From contig JBLIGQ010000058.1 of the NCBI GenBank assembly GCA_047636995.1, forward strand, positions 1 through 16,041: a stretch of 16,041 nucleotides of DNA, given 5' to 3'. This DNA comes from JAQWQB01 sp047636995 (GTDB lineage: Bacteria; Bacteroidota; Bacteroidia; Flavobacteriales_D; Sanyastnellaceae). The position numbers were made by a program, and so were the translations under genes. Each line of letters starts with the position of its first letter. Within the stretch, counting starts at the first letter, position 1. Of this stretch, positions 1 through 7,256 are shown piece after piece. The notes under the pieces were generated by a model. It saw only the letters and a list, made by a program, of their open reading frames with translations, ran no database searches and was not told where the DNA came from.

Positions 1-1232
1 ACAGAATCCCAATCACTATTTACACAAAAAGGATCAGTGTCAAAACTTGCTTGTGCGCAAATTTGATCTGCGAGGAAATAATTAGCAGGAGGGATGTCTC
101 CAGAACAAACCAATACCATTGGTGTAGCTGCAGCACTTACATCCTGAGGGATGTACCAATCACCTCCTACGCAAGATCCGTCATCGCAATCTGCAGCAGC
201 ATTGTAGTTACAAGCTGTTGGAGTAGTACAGCCTAAAAGCGTGCAACCATTGTCCAATTGCCATCCCATGTCTTCAAAAAGACCAAGAGACACCGTTCCT
301 GGAGAGTGAATTGCTTCTGCAGACCCAATTTGTGGTGTCATCAGAGACTGCGCATTTCCAGCAGGGTATGAAGCTTCATTTAAGTGAGAGTAACTAGAAC
401 CTCCATCCCATGATGCAGGAGCATACAAAGGAGCATTACCACTATTGGCAGCAACAGCACTAGCACCAACCCAGAATAAGTTATTACTCTGAAGTTCATT
501 GGCAAGCGCAACGTTTCCAGTGCCGAAGCTTAGAATTGAAGCGCCGCCACCGTTCTGAACAAATAGGTCATAGATGTACGGATCACCAGATTGTTCAATA
601 TTTCCCAATCCAGCACTTACGTTAGCAGAACCAAAAAAGCCAAGTCCGTGACATAACTCATGTAGCACTACAGAAACGAAATCGTATTGACCTCCAGGAG
701 GGTTGGCATCTGTCCCGTAATACCAGGTAAACGAACTACTGAAATTTGCATTGATATCAGCATCAGCAGATAAATCAGAACCTGTAAGGGAGTTTGCAAG
801 TGCTTGAGGATACCATGTATTTGCAATTGGTGCGCCTGCAAAATTTCTGTGAATTGTTGAAGCCCCAGCAGAACCAAGAATACCTGCTGCTAGCGGAGCA
901 AATTCTGCGTTCACTTCAATTGTTATTGGAGAAGTAATAAGTGAAGCCCAAATGTCTACAGCGTATTGAAAAGCTGCTTGCGCAGGAGCTGTGAAACCCG
1001 TGTAATTGACATTGATAGTTGAAGCACGGTCCTGACCGGCAACAAATCCAGTTGGCGTGCCAACAGACGTTCCAGAGTCGAAATCATGTGCGTAAAGTTG
1101 AACTGTTGCATCTGAAGGAAGACGATAGTTGTCTTGTGCAACTGCATCTGATCCGATCAAGAATACAAGTAAAAAAGTGAAAATTCCTGGCCCACAACAT
1201 CGTGAAACCAGAGAAGAGATGAATTTTATCAT
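1..1232 (-). CDS. Secreted zinc metalloprotease-like protein, 5' part (3' end beyond window)
   Basis: Reading from the ATG at 1232 gives 410 codons without a stop, so the gene leaves the window at base 1. Residues 1-33 look like a signal peptide: a hydrophobic run GIFTFLLVFLIG, then a cleavable AVAQ. HELCHGLGF at residues 191-199 matches the HExxHxxG zinc motif, with H191, H195 and E192 as predicted ligands and catalytic base. The third His of the classical HExxHxxGxxH motif is a Gly (G201). H283 in SHLNEASYP is a possible substitute ligand and SLMTP (296-300) a possible Met-turn; both are inference. A Cys-rich repeat follows (CTTPTACNYN to DDGSC, 335-354), then a DPFCxNSDWDS segment (400-410), both common in marine secreted proteins. 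A C-terminal T9SS sorting domain is likely but lies outside the window. The gene is divergent from the DUF5686 gene. The protease-fold call is fairly safe; the substrate is unknown. Confidence 0.8.
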   Translation of the reverse strand, partial: MIKFISSLVSRCCGPGIFTFLLVFLIGSDAVAQDNYRLPSDATVQLYAHDFDSGTSVGTPTGFVAGQDRASTINVNYTGFTAPAQAAFQYAVDIWASLITSPITIEVNAEFAPLAAGILGSAGASTIHRNFAGAPIANTWYPQALANSLTGSDLSADADINANFSSSFTWYYGTDANPPGGQYDFVSVVLHELCHGLGFFGSANVSAGLGNIEQSGDPYIYDLFVQNGGGASILSFGTGNVALANELQSNNLFWVGASAVAANSGNAPLYAPASWDGGSSYSHLNEASYPAGNAQSLMTPQIGSAEAIHSPGTVSLGLFEDMGWQLDNGCTLLGCTTPTACNYNAAADCDDGSCVGGDWYIPQDVSAAATPMVLVCSGDIPPANYFLADQICAQASFDTDPFCVNSDWDS

Positions 1233-1275
1233 GGCTATTTAATTAAGGTTTTTTAACTGCCAAAATCTTGGCGGG

Positions 1276-1298
1276 ACGAATATAGAGGTTTTATTCGT
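1276..1298. promoter_or_regulatory. Inverted repeat in the divergent intergenic region
   Basis: The arms ACGAATA (1276-1282) and TATTCGT (1292-1298) are perfect 7-bp inverted copies, 9 bp apart. The left arm covers a minus-strand TATATTCG (1284 to 1277), which resembles the Bacteroidota -7 element TAnnTTTG and could serve the metalloprotease gene with a leader of about 40 nt. No convincing TTG -33 element lies upstream of it. It could be an operator or a promoter part; there is no direct evidence for a regulator. Confidence 0.35.
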
Positions 1299-1386
1299 AG
1301 AAATGAGGTTTAATCGGGGTAAAAATGGATTTCACCCGTATTTATCTGATATTAAGCGAAATGGGGTGGCTAATTAACCAATTGTA

Positions 1387-1417
1387 TTGATTGGTCTTGC
1401 ATACAACTGTACCTTCG
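1387..1417 (+). promoter_or_regulatory. Candidate promoter for the DUF5686 gene
   Basis: TTG at 1387-1389 (-33-like) is followed after 20 bp by TACCTTCG at 1410-1417, one mismatch from the Bacteroidota -7 consensus TAnnTTTG. The spacing is within the usual range. The predicted start of transcription, near 1421-1423, would leave a leader of about 20 nt before the TTG start codon at 1442. A dyad, ACCAAT (1377-1382) and ATTGGT (1390-1395), overlaps the -33 element and could be an operator. Confidence 0.45.
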
Positions 1418-1441
1418 TTCGAATTCCATTAAAACTAAGAT

Positions 1442-3880
1442 TTGAGAGTTTACCTGATTCAATCCGTTTCGCTATTCATCCTGACTTTTTTAACTTGGAG
1501 TGGGGTTTCGGCACAACTACAAGGACGAATAATAGATGCAACCAACGGGGTTCCCCTCGCTTTTGTGACCATCGTTATTGAAGGGTCCAATCAAGGCACG
1601 TATTCTGATATTGATGGTGCTTTCGCATTTGAATCAGCGCTTCCCGGTGATCTGTTGATGTGCTCTTATGTGGGGTATAAGTCAACAAACATTCAGTTAG
1701 AAGGGGCCACGTTTAACCAAAAACAGTTCCTTATTGAACTAACTCCAATTGCGGTGGAATTGACTGAAGCAGTGGTGCTCCCGGGAGAGAATCCAGCGCA
1801 TCGGATAGTGAAGTTGGCCATGCAGAATAAAAAGCAGAACAACCCCGAAGTAAAGTGCTCTTTCATTTATGATTCCTACAACAAGTTCGTTGTTACAGCA
1901 GTCTTAGATAGCGCTGTTTACACAAATCCTGATTTGATAACAGAACTGGATTCTTCTGACCAGGACGCAGTACAGTTTTTTGAAGAGCAGCATCTATTGC
2001 TCATGGAATCAGTCTCTGAACGAAAATACATTCCACCAGGAAAATCAACCGAGAAAGTAAAAGCAAGTAGGGTTTCTGGATTCTCTGATCCCAGTCTGGT
2101 AATGCTTGGAACCCAGCTTCAATCTTTCAGTTTCTATGAAAATGAAGTGAATATTCTCGACCTCCAGTACCTCAGCCCCCTGCATACTTCGGCATTGAGG
2201 AAATACATCTTCACCATTGAAGATACTTCCTTCATTCAGAATGACACCCTTTTCGTGCTGTCTTTTCAGCCAAAGAAAAGTGCGAAAATCAATGGGATGA
2301 AGGGGCAATTGCACATCAACTCCAATGGCTATGCACTTCAGCATGTCATTGCTGAGCCCGATGAGCCAGTTGAATCATTCAATGTGAAAATTAGACAGGC
2401 CTATGAATTCATAGATAGCTCCCAATGGTTTCCAGTGCAGCTAAATACCAATATCCTTTTTTCAACGATGTCTGTCGGACCCTTGCAAATGATAGGAATT
2501 GGAAGAACCTACATTGATAACATACAAATCAATCCGGAACTTAAGAGAAAAGACATTGGAGAGGTGATGCTCAAAATTGATCCGCTTGCAGGTGCACATA
2601 CGCCAGAATATTGGGACGAATACAGGAAGGTTGAGCTAGATAAAAAAGAACTCCAAACTTACCATGTAATAGATAGTCTTTCCAAAGCTGAAGGATTTGA
2701 CCGAAAGCTTAGGTGGCTGAAAAGTTTAGCTTCAGGCAAGCTTCGGGTCAAAAAGATTGACCTTGACTTAGACAAGGTAATGCGCGTGAATTCAAGTGAA
2801 GGTTTTAGACTCGGGATGGGCTTTCATACCAACGAGCTTTTAATGAAGCGTATTTCAGTTGGCGGATATGGGGGCTATGGTTTTAAAGACAAGAAATTCA
2901 AATACGGTGCTGACGCCAAGTGGTCTTTGCGCCAAGTGAGCGCAACCTACCTCAAAGTGGCCTACCAAAATGAAGTGTTCGAACGAGGTGGTTTGAATTT
3001 CCCCAAAGCTTCGTCATGGCTAAGTGATGAGGGCTACTATGGCTTCTTTGTAAATCAAATGGACCGAGTGGAGCAATATGAAGCATCCTTCGGAACAGCT
3101 CTGCCAGGGTATTTATCTGTAAAGGCCGCTTTTAGAATGGGCGAAATGGAATTCAGTGAAGACTATGCGTTCGCGCAAGCAGAAAGCGAGCAAATAACAC
3201 TCATTGCGCAATCAATGGGATTCAATGAAGCAGAAATGAATGTCAGGTGGGCCTACAAAGAGAAAATAATTGAGTCAAATAACGTACGAAGCTCTTTAGG
3301 TACCGTCTTTCCTGTTTTTGGAGTGAACCTTCAAGTGGGCCAGGGAGAAGGGATGGCTGAACAACTCAATTGGACACGTTTGTCAGCGTCTATAAAATAC
3401 ACCAAGAAAATGCCAGTATTTGGAGTTCTTACCGCATTTATCCATGCGGGAAAACTGTATGGAGAAGCGCCTGCATTGAGGCAATTTGCCCTGAGTGGAA
3501 CGGCCGGACAGTGGTCTGTAGCAGCGCCGTTTTCCTTTGAAACAATGGCAACAGGTAGTTTCTTTCAAAATGAATACGCTGCAGTTCATTTGCGACATAA
3601 TTTCCGTGATTTATTACTGCGGGTTAAGAACTTTAGGCCGCACTTCGTTTTGGTTCATAGCATGGCTATTGGCAAGGGAGTTCAGGAAACCAATCATCGA
3701 AACTTAAACTTGAACTCAGCTGAAAACGGATACATCGAAAGCGGATTGGAAATTAAAAATATTTTAAAAAGCGGGTTCTCTGCCATCGGTCTGGGGGGCT
3801 ATTACCGCTATGGTTCCGCTAATACAGGTGATTTGAAGAGTGATCTAATGCTCAAGATCGCCCTCTCATTTGTTTTTTAA
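1442..3880 (+). CDS. DUF5686 outer-membrane protein with carboxypeptidase-regulatory-like domain
   Basis: This 812-residue protein has a signal peptide (1-24, cut after GVSA). A carboxypeptidase-D regulatory-like beta-sandwich follows (about 26-105), with the familiar GRIIDATNGVPLAFVTI start and a YVGYK strand. The DUF5686 region begins at GENPAHRIVKLAMQNKKQNN (115-134). From about residue 453 to the end come alternating, aromatic-rich strands typical of an outer-membrane beta-barrel, finishing in ALSFVF with a terminal Phe. The family is widespread in Bacteroidota and its function is not established; the fold resembles TonB-receptor relatives without a plug or TonB box. The start is TTG: an in-frame TAA sits at 1436-1438, no in-frame ATG occurs before residue 73, and only the TTG keeps the signal peptide. 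It is probably transcribed alone, since the next gene has its own promoter 26 bp downstream. Confidence 0.87.
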   Translation: MRVYLIQSVSLFILTFLTWSGVSAQLQGRIIDATNGVPLAFVTIVIEGSNQGTYSDIDGAFAFESALPGDLLMCSYVGYKSTNIQLEGATFNQKQFLIELTPIAVELTEAVVLPGENPAHRIVKLAMQNKKQNNPEVKCSFIYDSYNKFVVTAVLDSAVYTNPDLITELDSSDQDAVQFFEEQHLLLMESVSERKYIPPGKSTEKVKASRVSGFSDPSLVMLGTQLQSFSFYENEVNILDLQYLSPLHTSALRKYIFTIEDTSFIQNDTLFVLSFQPKKSAKINGMKGQLHINSNGYALQHVIAEPDEPVESFNVKIRQAYEFIDSSQWFPVQLNTNILFSTMSVGPLQMIGIGRTYIDNIQINPELKRKDIGEVMLKIDPLAGAHTPEYWDEYRKVELDKKELQTYHVIDSLSKAEGFDRKLRWLKSLASGKLRVKKIDLDLDKVMRVNSSEGFRLGMGFHTNELLMKRISVGGYGGYGFKDKKFKYGADAKWSLRQVSATYLKVAYQNEVFERGGLNFPKASSWLSDEGYYGFFVNQMDRVEQYEASFGTALPGYLSVKAAFRMGEMEFSEDYAFAQAESEQITLIAQSMGFNEAEMNVRWAYKEKIIESNNVRSSLGTVFPVFGVNLQVGQGEGMAEQLNWTRLSASIKYTKKMPVFGVLTAFIHAGKLYGEAPALRQFALSGTAGQWSVAAPFSFETMATGSFFQNEYAAVHLRHNFRDLLLRVKNFRPHFVLVHSMAIGKGVQETNHRNLNLNSAENGYIESGLEIKNILKSGFSAIGLGGYYRYGSANTGDLKSDLMLKIALSFVF

Positions 3881-3902
3881 TCAAGCGCACAACCTATCTT
3901 TG
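3869..3902 (+). promoter_or_regulatory. Promoter of the DUF3109 gene, possibly leaderless
   Basis: TATCTTTG at 3895-3902 matches the Bacteroidota -7 consensus TAnnTTTG exactly. TTTG at 3869-3872 is a plausible -33 element at 22-bp spacing, inside the last codons of the upstream gene. Only 4 nt (CCAG) separate the -7 box from the ATG at 3907, so transcription would begin at or next to the start codon. Confidence 0.6.
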
Positions 3903-3906
3903 CCAG

Positions 3907-4491
3907 ATGATTCAAATCGGAAAGACAATCCTCTCAACAGAGCTATTCTCTGAACAATTCGCATGTGATCTATCTGCTTGCAAAGGCGCCTGCTGTGTAG
4001 AGGGCTCTTCGGGAGCTCCGCTGGCAGATGATGAATTGCAGATTCTAGAGGATATTTACGAAGCTGTCAAACCTTACCTCCGCCCTGAAGGAATCGCTGC
4101 TATTGAGAAAGAAGGGTTTTATACGCTAGACTCTGATGGGGAATACGTGACCCCATTGGTGAATGAAGAAGAATGTGCTTATGTTCAGTTCGATGCTGAT
4201 GGGACGGCAAAATGTGGAATAGAACAAGCGCATAGAGATGGTAAAGTGGCTTGGGCAAAACCAATTTCTTGCCACCTCTACCCAATTCGAATCAAAGAAC
4301 TGAATGATTTTGACGCCATCAATTACCATAAGTGGCACATTTGTAAACCTGCTTGTGAATGCGGTGCTAAATTAAAACTCCCCGTTTTTCGCTTTTGTAA
4401 ATCTTCTTTGATTCGCAAGTATGGAGAAGATTACTATCAACAGCTCGAAGAAGCATATAAGCTCTGGCAACAAAATGATGCCGCTGAGTGA
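3907..4491 (+). CDS. DUF3109 family cysteine-rich protein
   Basis: This is a soluble 194-residue protein with no signal peptide or membrane segment, so it is cytoplasmic. It matches the DUF3109 family in its opening (FACDLSACKGACC, C20, C25, C29, C30) and in the later conserved parts: EEECAYV (C90), TAKCGIE (C103), KPISCHLYPIRI (C122), HICKPACECG (C146, C150, C152) and RFCKSSLIRKYG (C164). Eleven Cys in 194 residues, largely in clusters, point to bound metal or an iron-sulfur cluster, as in YkgJ-type CxxxCC proteins; this is inference. The length is normal for the family. The biochemical role is not known. The gene has its own near-consensus promoter just before the ATG, and a hairpin with a T-tract overlaps its stop codon, so it is probably a single-gene unit. 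Confidence 0.85.
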   Translation: MIQIGKTILSTELFSEQFACDLSACKGACCVEGSSGAPLADDELQILEDIYEAVKPYLRPEGIAAIEKEGFYTLDSDGEYVTPLVNEEECAYVQFDADGTAKCGIEQAHRDGKVAWAKPISCHLYPIRIKELNDFDAINYHKWHICKPACECGAKLKLPVFRFCKSSLIRKYGEDYYQQLEEAYKLWQQNDAAE

Positions 4492-4535
4492 TTTCATGTG
4501 TTCAGTGTTGAAATCTTAAATCGGTCACTCTTTTT
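4486..4535 (+). terminator. Possible intrinsic terminator after the DUF3109 gene
   Basis: GAGTGA (4486-4491, including the stop codon) pairs with TCACTC (4525-4530), followed directly by TTTTT (4531-4535). Inside it, TTTCA (4492-4496) pairs with TGAAA (4509-4513), leaving an 11-nt one-sided bulge. The large bulge and low GC make it a weak terminator, but it lies in the right place to separate this gene from the four-gene unit that follows. Confidence 0.35.
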
Positions 4536-4579
4536 CTGCAACTTCCCCGATGTAACTTCAAAGTTGAATTCATTGAAGC

Positions 4580-5626
4580 ATGAAGCACCTTATCAAAATA
4601 TTTTTGCTCGCCGTAGTTGTTGTTAGCTTGAAAACTACCTATGCGCAGTCTCCACAAGCAATTTCGTATCAAGCAGTAGCCCGAAATCTTGAAGGGGGAG
4701 CCCTGGTGGAAGCCAGCCTCATCGTTAAAATTGGAATCATAGCAACTTCCATAAATGGGAACTTGATGTGGGAGGAAGAACACGCGGTCAATACAGATGG
4801 ATTCGGCTTGTTCGGCCTTTCTATTGGTACGGGAACCACAACAGGCAACGGATTGTCTCCTTCTTTTGCGCAGCTAAACTGGGGCGTAACTTCCTACTTC
4901 CTTGGTGTTGAGGTTGATGATGGTAGCGGATTTGAGTTGCTAGGGATTAGTCAATTACTGTCTGTTCCTTATGCCCTCTTCGCCAATAATGTAGATTCTA
5001 CAGATGAATTAATTACTGATTTCTATTTCGAAAATGACAGCTTGATCATTCAAGAAGCGGGGGAAGATTTCATCCTAGATATAGGTGCAATGTTTGATGA
5101 CGCCCTGTTCGGTGAGTCCATTAACCTGGTGCAACTTGTTGGAACAGATTTAAACATTGTAGAAGGTGATGAAGCATTTGTTGTTGATCTGTCTTCCATT
5201 GCTGATGACGGTGATTGGGAAGTGAATGAAAATGCTGTTTACAGTTCGAATGTTAATGTAGGCATTAATACGCCTTCCCCTACGAGCACACTTTCAGTAA
5301 ATGGATCATTGTCTTTCAAAGTAGAGCAGTTTCAAGGTCCTATAAATGCTGACCTAAGTGCGAATAGCCACATTGTTTTGGCCAATGTATCAAACGGTGC
5401 TATTACCCTCAACTTGCCAAGTGCAGGTGACTGTCCCGGAAGAGCATACAAAATCAAACGATTTGGAAATGAACCGCTCAGCTCTGATGTGACGGTGATT
5501 CCTGTTGTTGGCGAGGCCATAGATGGTTCAGCTCAAGAAATTCTGACGGGCTTTGGCGGGCAAGTATTAGAGATTATCTCTGACGGAAGCAATTGGTGGA
5601 TCCTCTCTAAACAAACCATCCAATGA
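4580..5626 (+). CDS. Secreted tail-fibre-like surface protein of Bacteroidota
   Basis: This 348-residue protein has a signal peptide (1-22, cut after TTYA before QSPQ). Residues 25-136 are the conserved Bacteroidota secreted module: AISYQAVARNLEGG, WEEEHAVNTDGFGLFGLSIG and SQLLSVPYALFAN. A low-complexity acidic middle (137-220) leads to VGINTPSPTSTLSVNG (227-242), a form of the VGIGTxxPxxxLxVNG motif seen in phage-tail-fibre-like proteins. The C-terminal part (270-348) has the pattern ITLNLPSAG, then AYKIKRFG, then ISDGSNWWIL, a beta-rich layout also seen in fibre tips. No C-terminal T9SS sorting domain or intramolecular chaperone domain is visible, so its route beyond the periplasm is unclear. 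It is the first gene of a four-gene coupled set, overlapping the next gene by 4 bp (ATGA). The family recognition is firm; the function as an adhesin or structural fibre is inference. Confidence 0.75.
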   Translation: MKHLIKIFLLAVVVVSLKTTYAQSPQAISYQAVARNLEGGALVEASLIVKIGIIATSINGNLMWEEEHAVNTDGFGLFGLSIGTGTTTGNGLSPSFAQLNWGVTSYFLGVEVDDGSGFELLGISQLLSVPYALFANNVDSTDELITDFYFENDSLIIQEAGEDFILDIGAMFDDALFGESINLVQLVGTDLNIVEGDEAFVVDLSSIADDGDWEVNENAVYSSNVNVGINTPSPTSTLSVNGSLSFKVEQFQGPINADLSANSHIVLANVSNGAITLNLPSAGDCPGRAYKIKRFGNEPLSSDVTVIPVVGEAIDGSAQEILTGFGGQVLEIISDGSNWWILSKQTIQ

Positions 5627-6357
5627 TGCGTTTGAGTTACATATTGACATTCCTTTTAGTAGGTGCTTTTAGTAGCTCAATTTCCCAAGTAGTGCTTGGT
5701 AGGCAGGTAATTGGAAGCACCGGAATCAGCGGGTCAACATCCTCAGCCCAGATTTCTTCCACTTCTGGAGAGACGGCGGTAGCACGTTATGAAAGTGCCT
5801 CTTTTTCGCTTACAGAAGGTTTTGAGCAACCTTCTTTTTCTCCATTACTGGTAGAGGCAGTAATCTCATTTGATGAATGCTGGAACGGAAACAATGCCCG
5901 CATAGACCTGCCTTTATTGGCTGGTTGTGGAGGGGTGCTTTCAATAATGCTCAATGGTGAACCCGCATCATTCTCGACGCTAGATCTTGCACCGGGTGAA
6001 TACCTGCTTGAAATTACCGCCCAAGGAGGCTGCTCCTACTCAGAAATCATTGCCGTTGAGGCGCCAAATCTTCCGCCTTGTGATTTGAATATTTACAATG
6101 TGATTACGCCAAATGGTGATGGAGCCAATGACGTGTTTGTTATAGGGAATATACTTCACCCTGAATACCTTGAGAATAAAGTCCTTATTCTGAATCGGTG
6201 GGGTCAAGTGGTTTGGGAAGGTGAAAATTATGACAATGCATCAGTGGTATGGGATGGAAATGATGGGAATGGAAACGTGCTCCTAGCGGGTACCTATTTC
6301 TATGAAATAACCCTAAAAGAAGCTAGTTTTACTGGTTTTATATCTCTGCTGCCATGA
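5623..6357 (+). CDS. Small T9SS type B sorting-domain (gliding motility-associated C-terminal) surface protein
   Basis: This 244-residue protein has a signal peptide (about 1-21). Residues 24-71 carry a weakened copy of the common Bacteroidota GE...LTQGFxQP segment, here TSGETAVARY then SLTEGFEQPSF. A short Ig-like or SprB-repeat-like stretch (about 80-147) ends in GGCSYSEIIAVEAP. Residues 156-244 are a full type B sorting domain: NVITPNGDGANDVF, VLILNRWGQVVWEG, VVWDGNDGNGN, LAGTYFYEI and a final FTGFISL. Such domains direct export through T9SS and, unlike type A domains, depend on a PorP/SprF-type partner; the next gene supplies one. The protein is very small for a type B substrate, which are often large adhesins. 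ATGATG offers starts at 5623 and 5626; the first gives the ATGA overlap with the upstream stop. Confidence 0.85.
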   Translation: MMRLSYILTFLLVGAFSSSISQVVLGRQVIGSTGISGSTSSAQISSTSGETAVARYESASFSLTEGFEQPSFSPLLVEAVISFDECWNGNNARIDLPLLAGCGGVLSIMLNGEPASFSTLDLAPGEYLLEITAQGGCSYSEIIAVEAPNLPPCDLNIYNVITPNGDGANDVFVIGNILHPEYLENKVLILNRWGQVVWEGENYDNASVVWDGNDGNGNVLLAGTYFYEITLKEASFTGFISLLP

Positions 6358-7256
6358 GAAAACTGCTCTTTTTCATTAGTATGGTTTTAGGGGTCGAAAG
6401 CGATGCGCAGCAAGACTGGATGTACTCCATGCAAACGTTAAATCTCTATGATGGTAACGCAGCCGCTGCAGGAATGTATGACCGCGCTGCTGTGAATCTT
6501 CGAACAAGAAATCAATGGGTAGGGATTGAAGGTGCGCCGAATACTCAACTCCTGTCATTCCATGCGCCCATCAAAGATAAACCGCTTGCTTTTGGTTTAA
6601 GGATCATGCATGAAGGTATAGGTATCTTAGACCGCAGCATGGGTGTTGTTCATTTAGCATACAAACTTAAGCTAGGTGCAGGGGAACTCTCTTTTGCCCT
6701 TGGTGGAGGAATAGCCATTGACCTAATGGACTTGGAAGCGCTCAATGCACTGGACGATGAAACAATTTTGACTTCGAATGTGCAACAAAGCACGATCTTA
6801 ACTGAGGGTGCTGCATTGTACAGAACAAAGTGCTTTTTTCTTGGGGTCGAAGGACGGCACTTACTGAGGAATCAAGTTGAATGGATGGAACTTACTACAG
6901 ATGGCCGCGCAACGGAGGTGCTTGCAATGGCTGGAGCAACCCTCGGTGTCCGCGAAAACTGGTCGCTTCGTCCATTGGTTGCCCTTCGCTTCAGCACAAC
7001 AGGACAGGTGCTTCCTGAAGCACAGCTCGGTGCATGGTTCAAAAAAACGTTTTGGATGGGAGCGGGGTACCGCCTTGAGTCGTCTGCTTATGCCTTTGCT
7101 GAATACAGAATCAAACGCAAATACCGGATTGGCTATTCTTTTGGAATGGCCACCCAAGCCTGGTCAGTTGGTCAAGCGTCTACCCATGAAATTATGCTCG
7201 GAATCCTTTTTGGGAAGCCTACTACAAACCTTTCAAGCTTGAGACTTTTCCAATGA
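6354..7256 (+). CDS. PorP/SprF family type IX secretion system membrane protein
   Basis: This 300-residue protein has a signal peptide (cut after ESDA before QQDW). The N-terminus of the mature chain has the PorP/SprF hallmark: YSMQTLNLYDGNAAAAGMYD followed by RTRNQWVGIEGAPNTQLLSFHAPI. Beyond that are alternating strands of a predicted outer-membrane beta-barrel (LAFGLRIMHEGIGI, ELSFALGGGIAIDL, FWMGAGYRLESSAYAFAEY, RIGYSFGMA, HEIMLGILFG). SprF-type proteins are needed for secretion or surface attachment of the type B sorting-domain substrate encoded beside them, as with SprB and SprF in Flavobacterium johnsoniae. The preceding gene encodes exactly such a substrate, so a dedicated pair is the simplest reading. 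Both gene junctions are 4-bp ATGA overlaps (6354-6357 and 7253-7256), implying translational coupling. It is more likely an accessory paralogue than the core PorP. Confidence 0.85.
   Translation: MRKLLFFISMVLGVESDAQQDWMYSMQTLNLYDGNAAAAGMYDRAAVNLRTRNQWVGIEGAPNTQLLSFHAPIKDKPLAFGLRIMHEGIGILDRSMGVVHLAYKLKLGAGELSFALGGGIAIDLMDLEALNALDDETILTSNVQQSTILTEGAALYRTKCFFLGVEGRHLLRNQVEWMELTTDGRATEVLAMAGATLGVRENWSLRPLVALRFSTTGQVLPEAQLGAWFKKTFWMGAGYRLESSAYAFAEYRIKRKYRIGYSFGMATQAWSVGQASTHEIMLGILFGKPTTNLSSLRLFQ

Noticed and set aside
4531..4560. TAACTTCA (4553-4560), 19 nt before the fibre-like gene, as a -7 promoter element
   Set aside because: It matches only 4 of the 6 fixed positions of TAnnTTTG and has only a T-run where the TTG should be. 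The four-gene unit must have a promoter in or near 4492-4579, but I cannot place it.
6877..7242. 121-codon open frame inside the PorP/SprF-family gene
   Set aside because: It is another frame of the same strand within a well-supported gene, with no signal, motif or start context.
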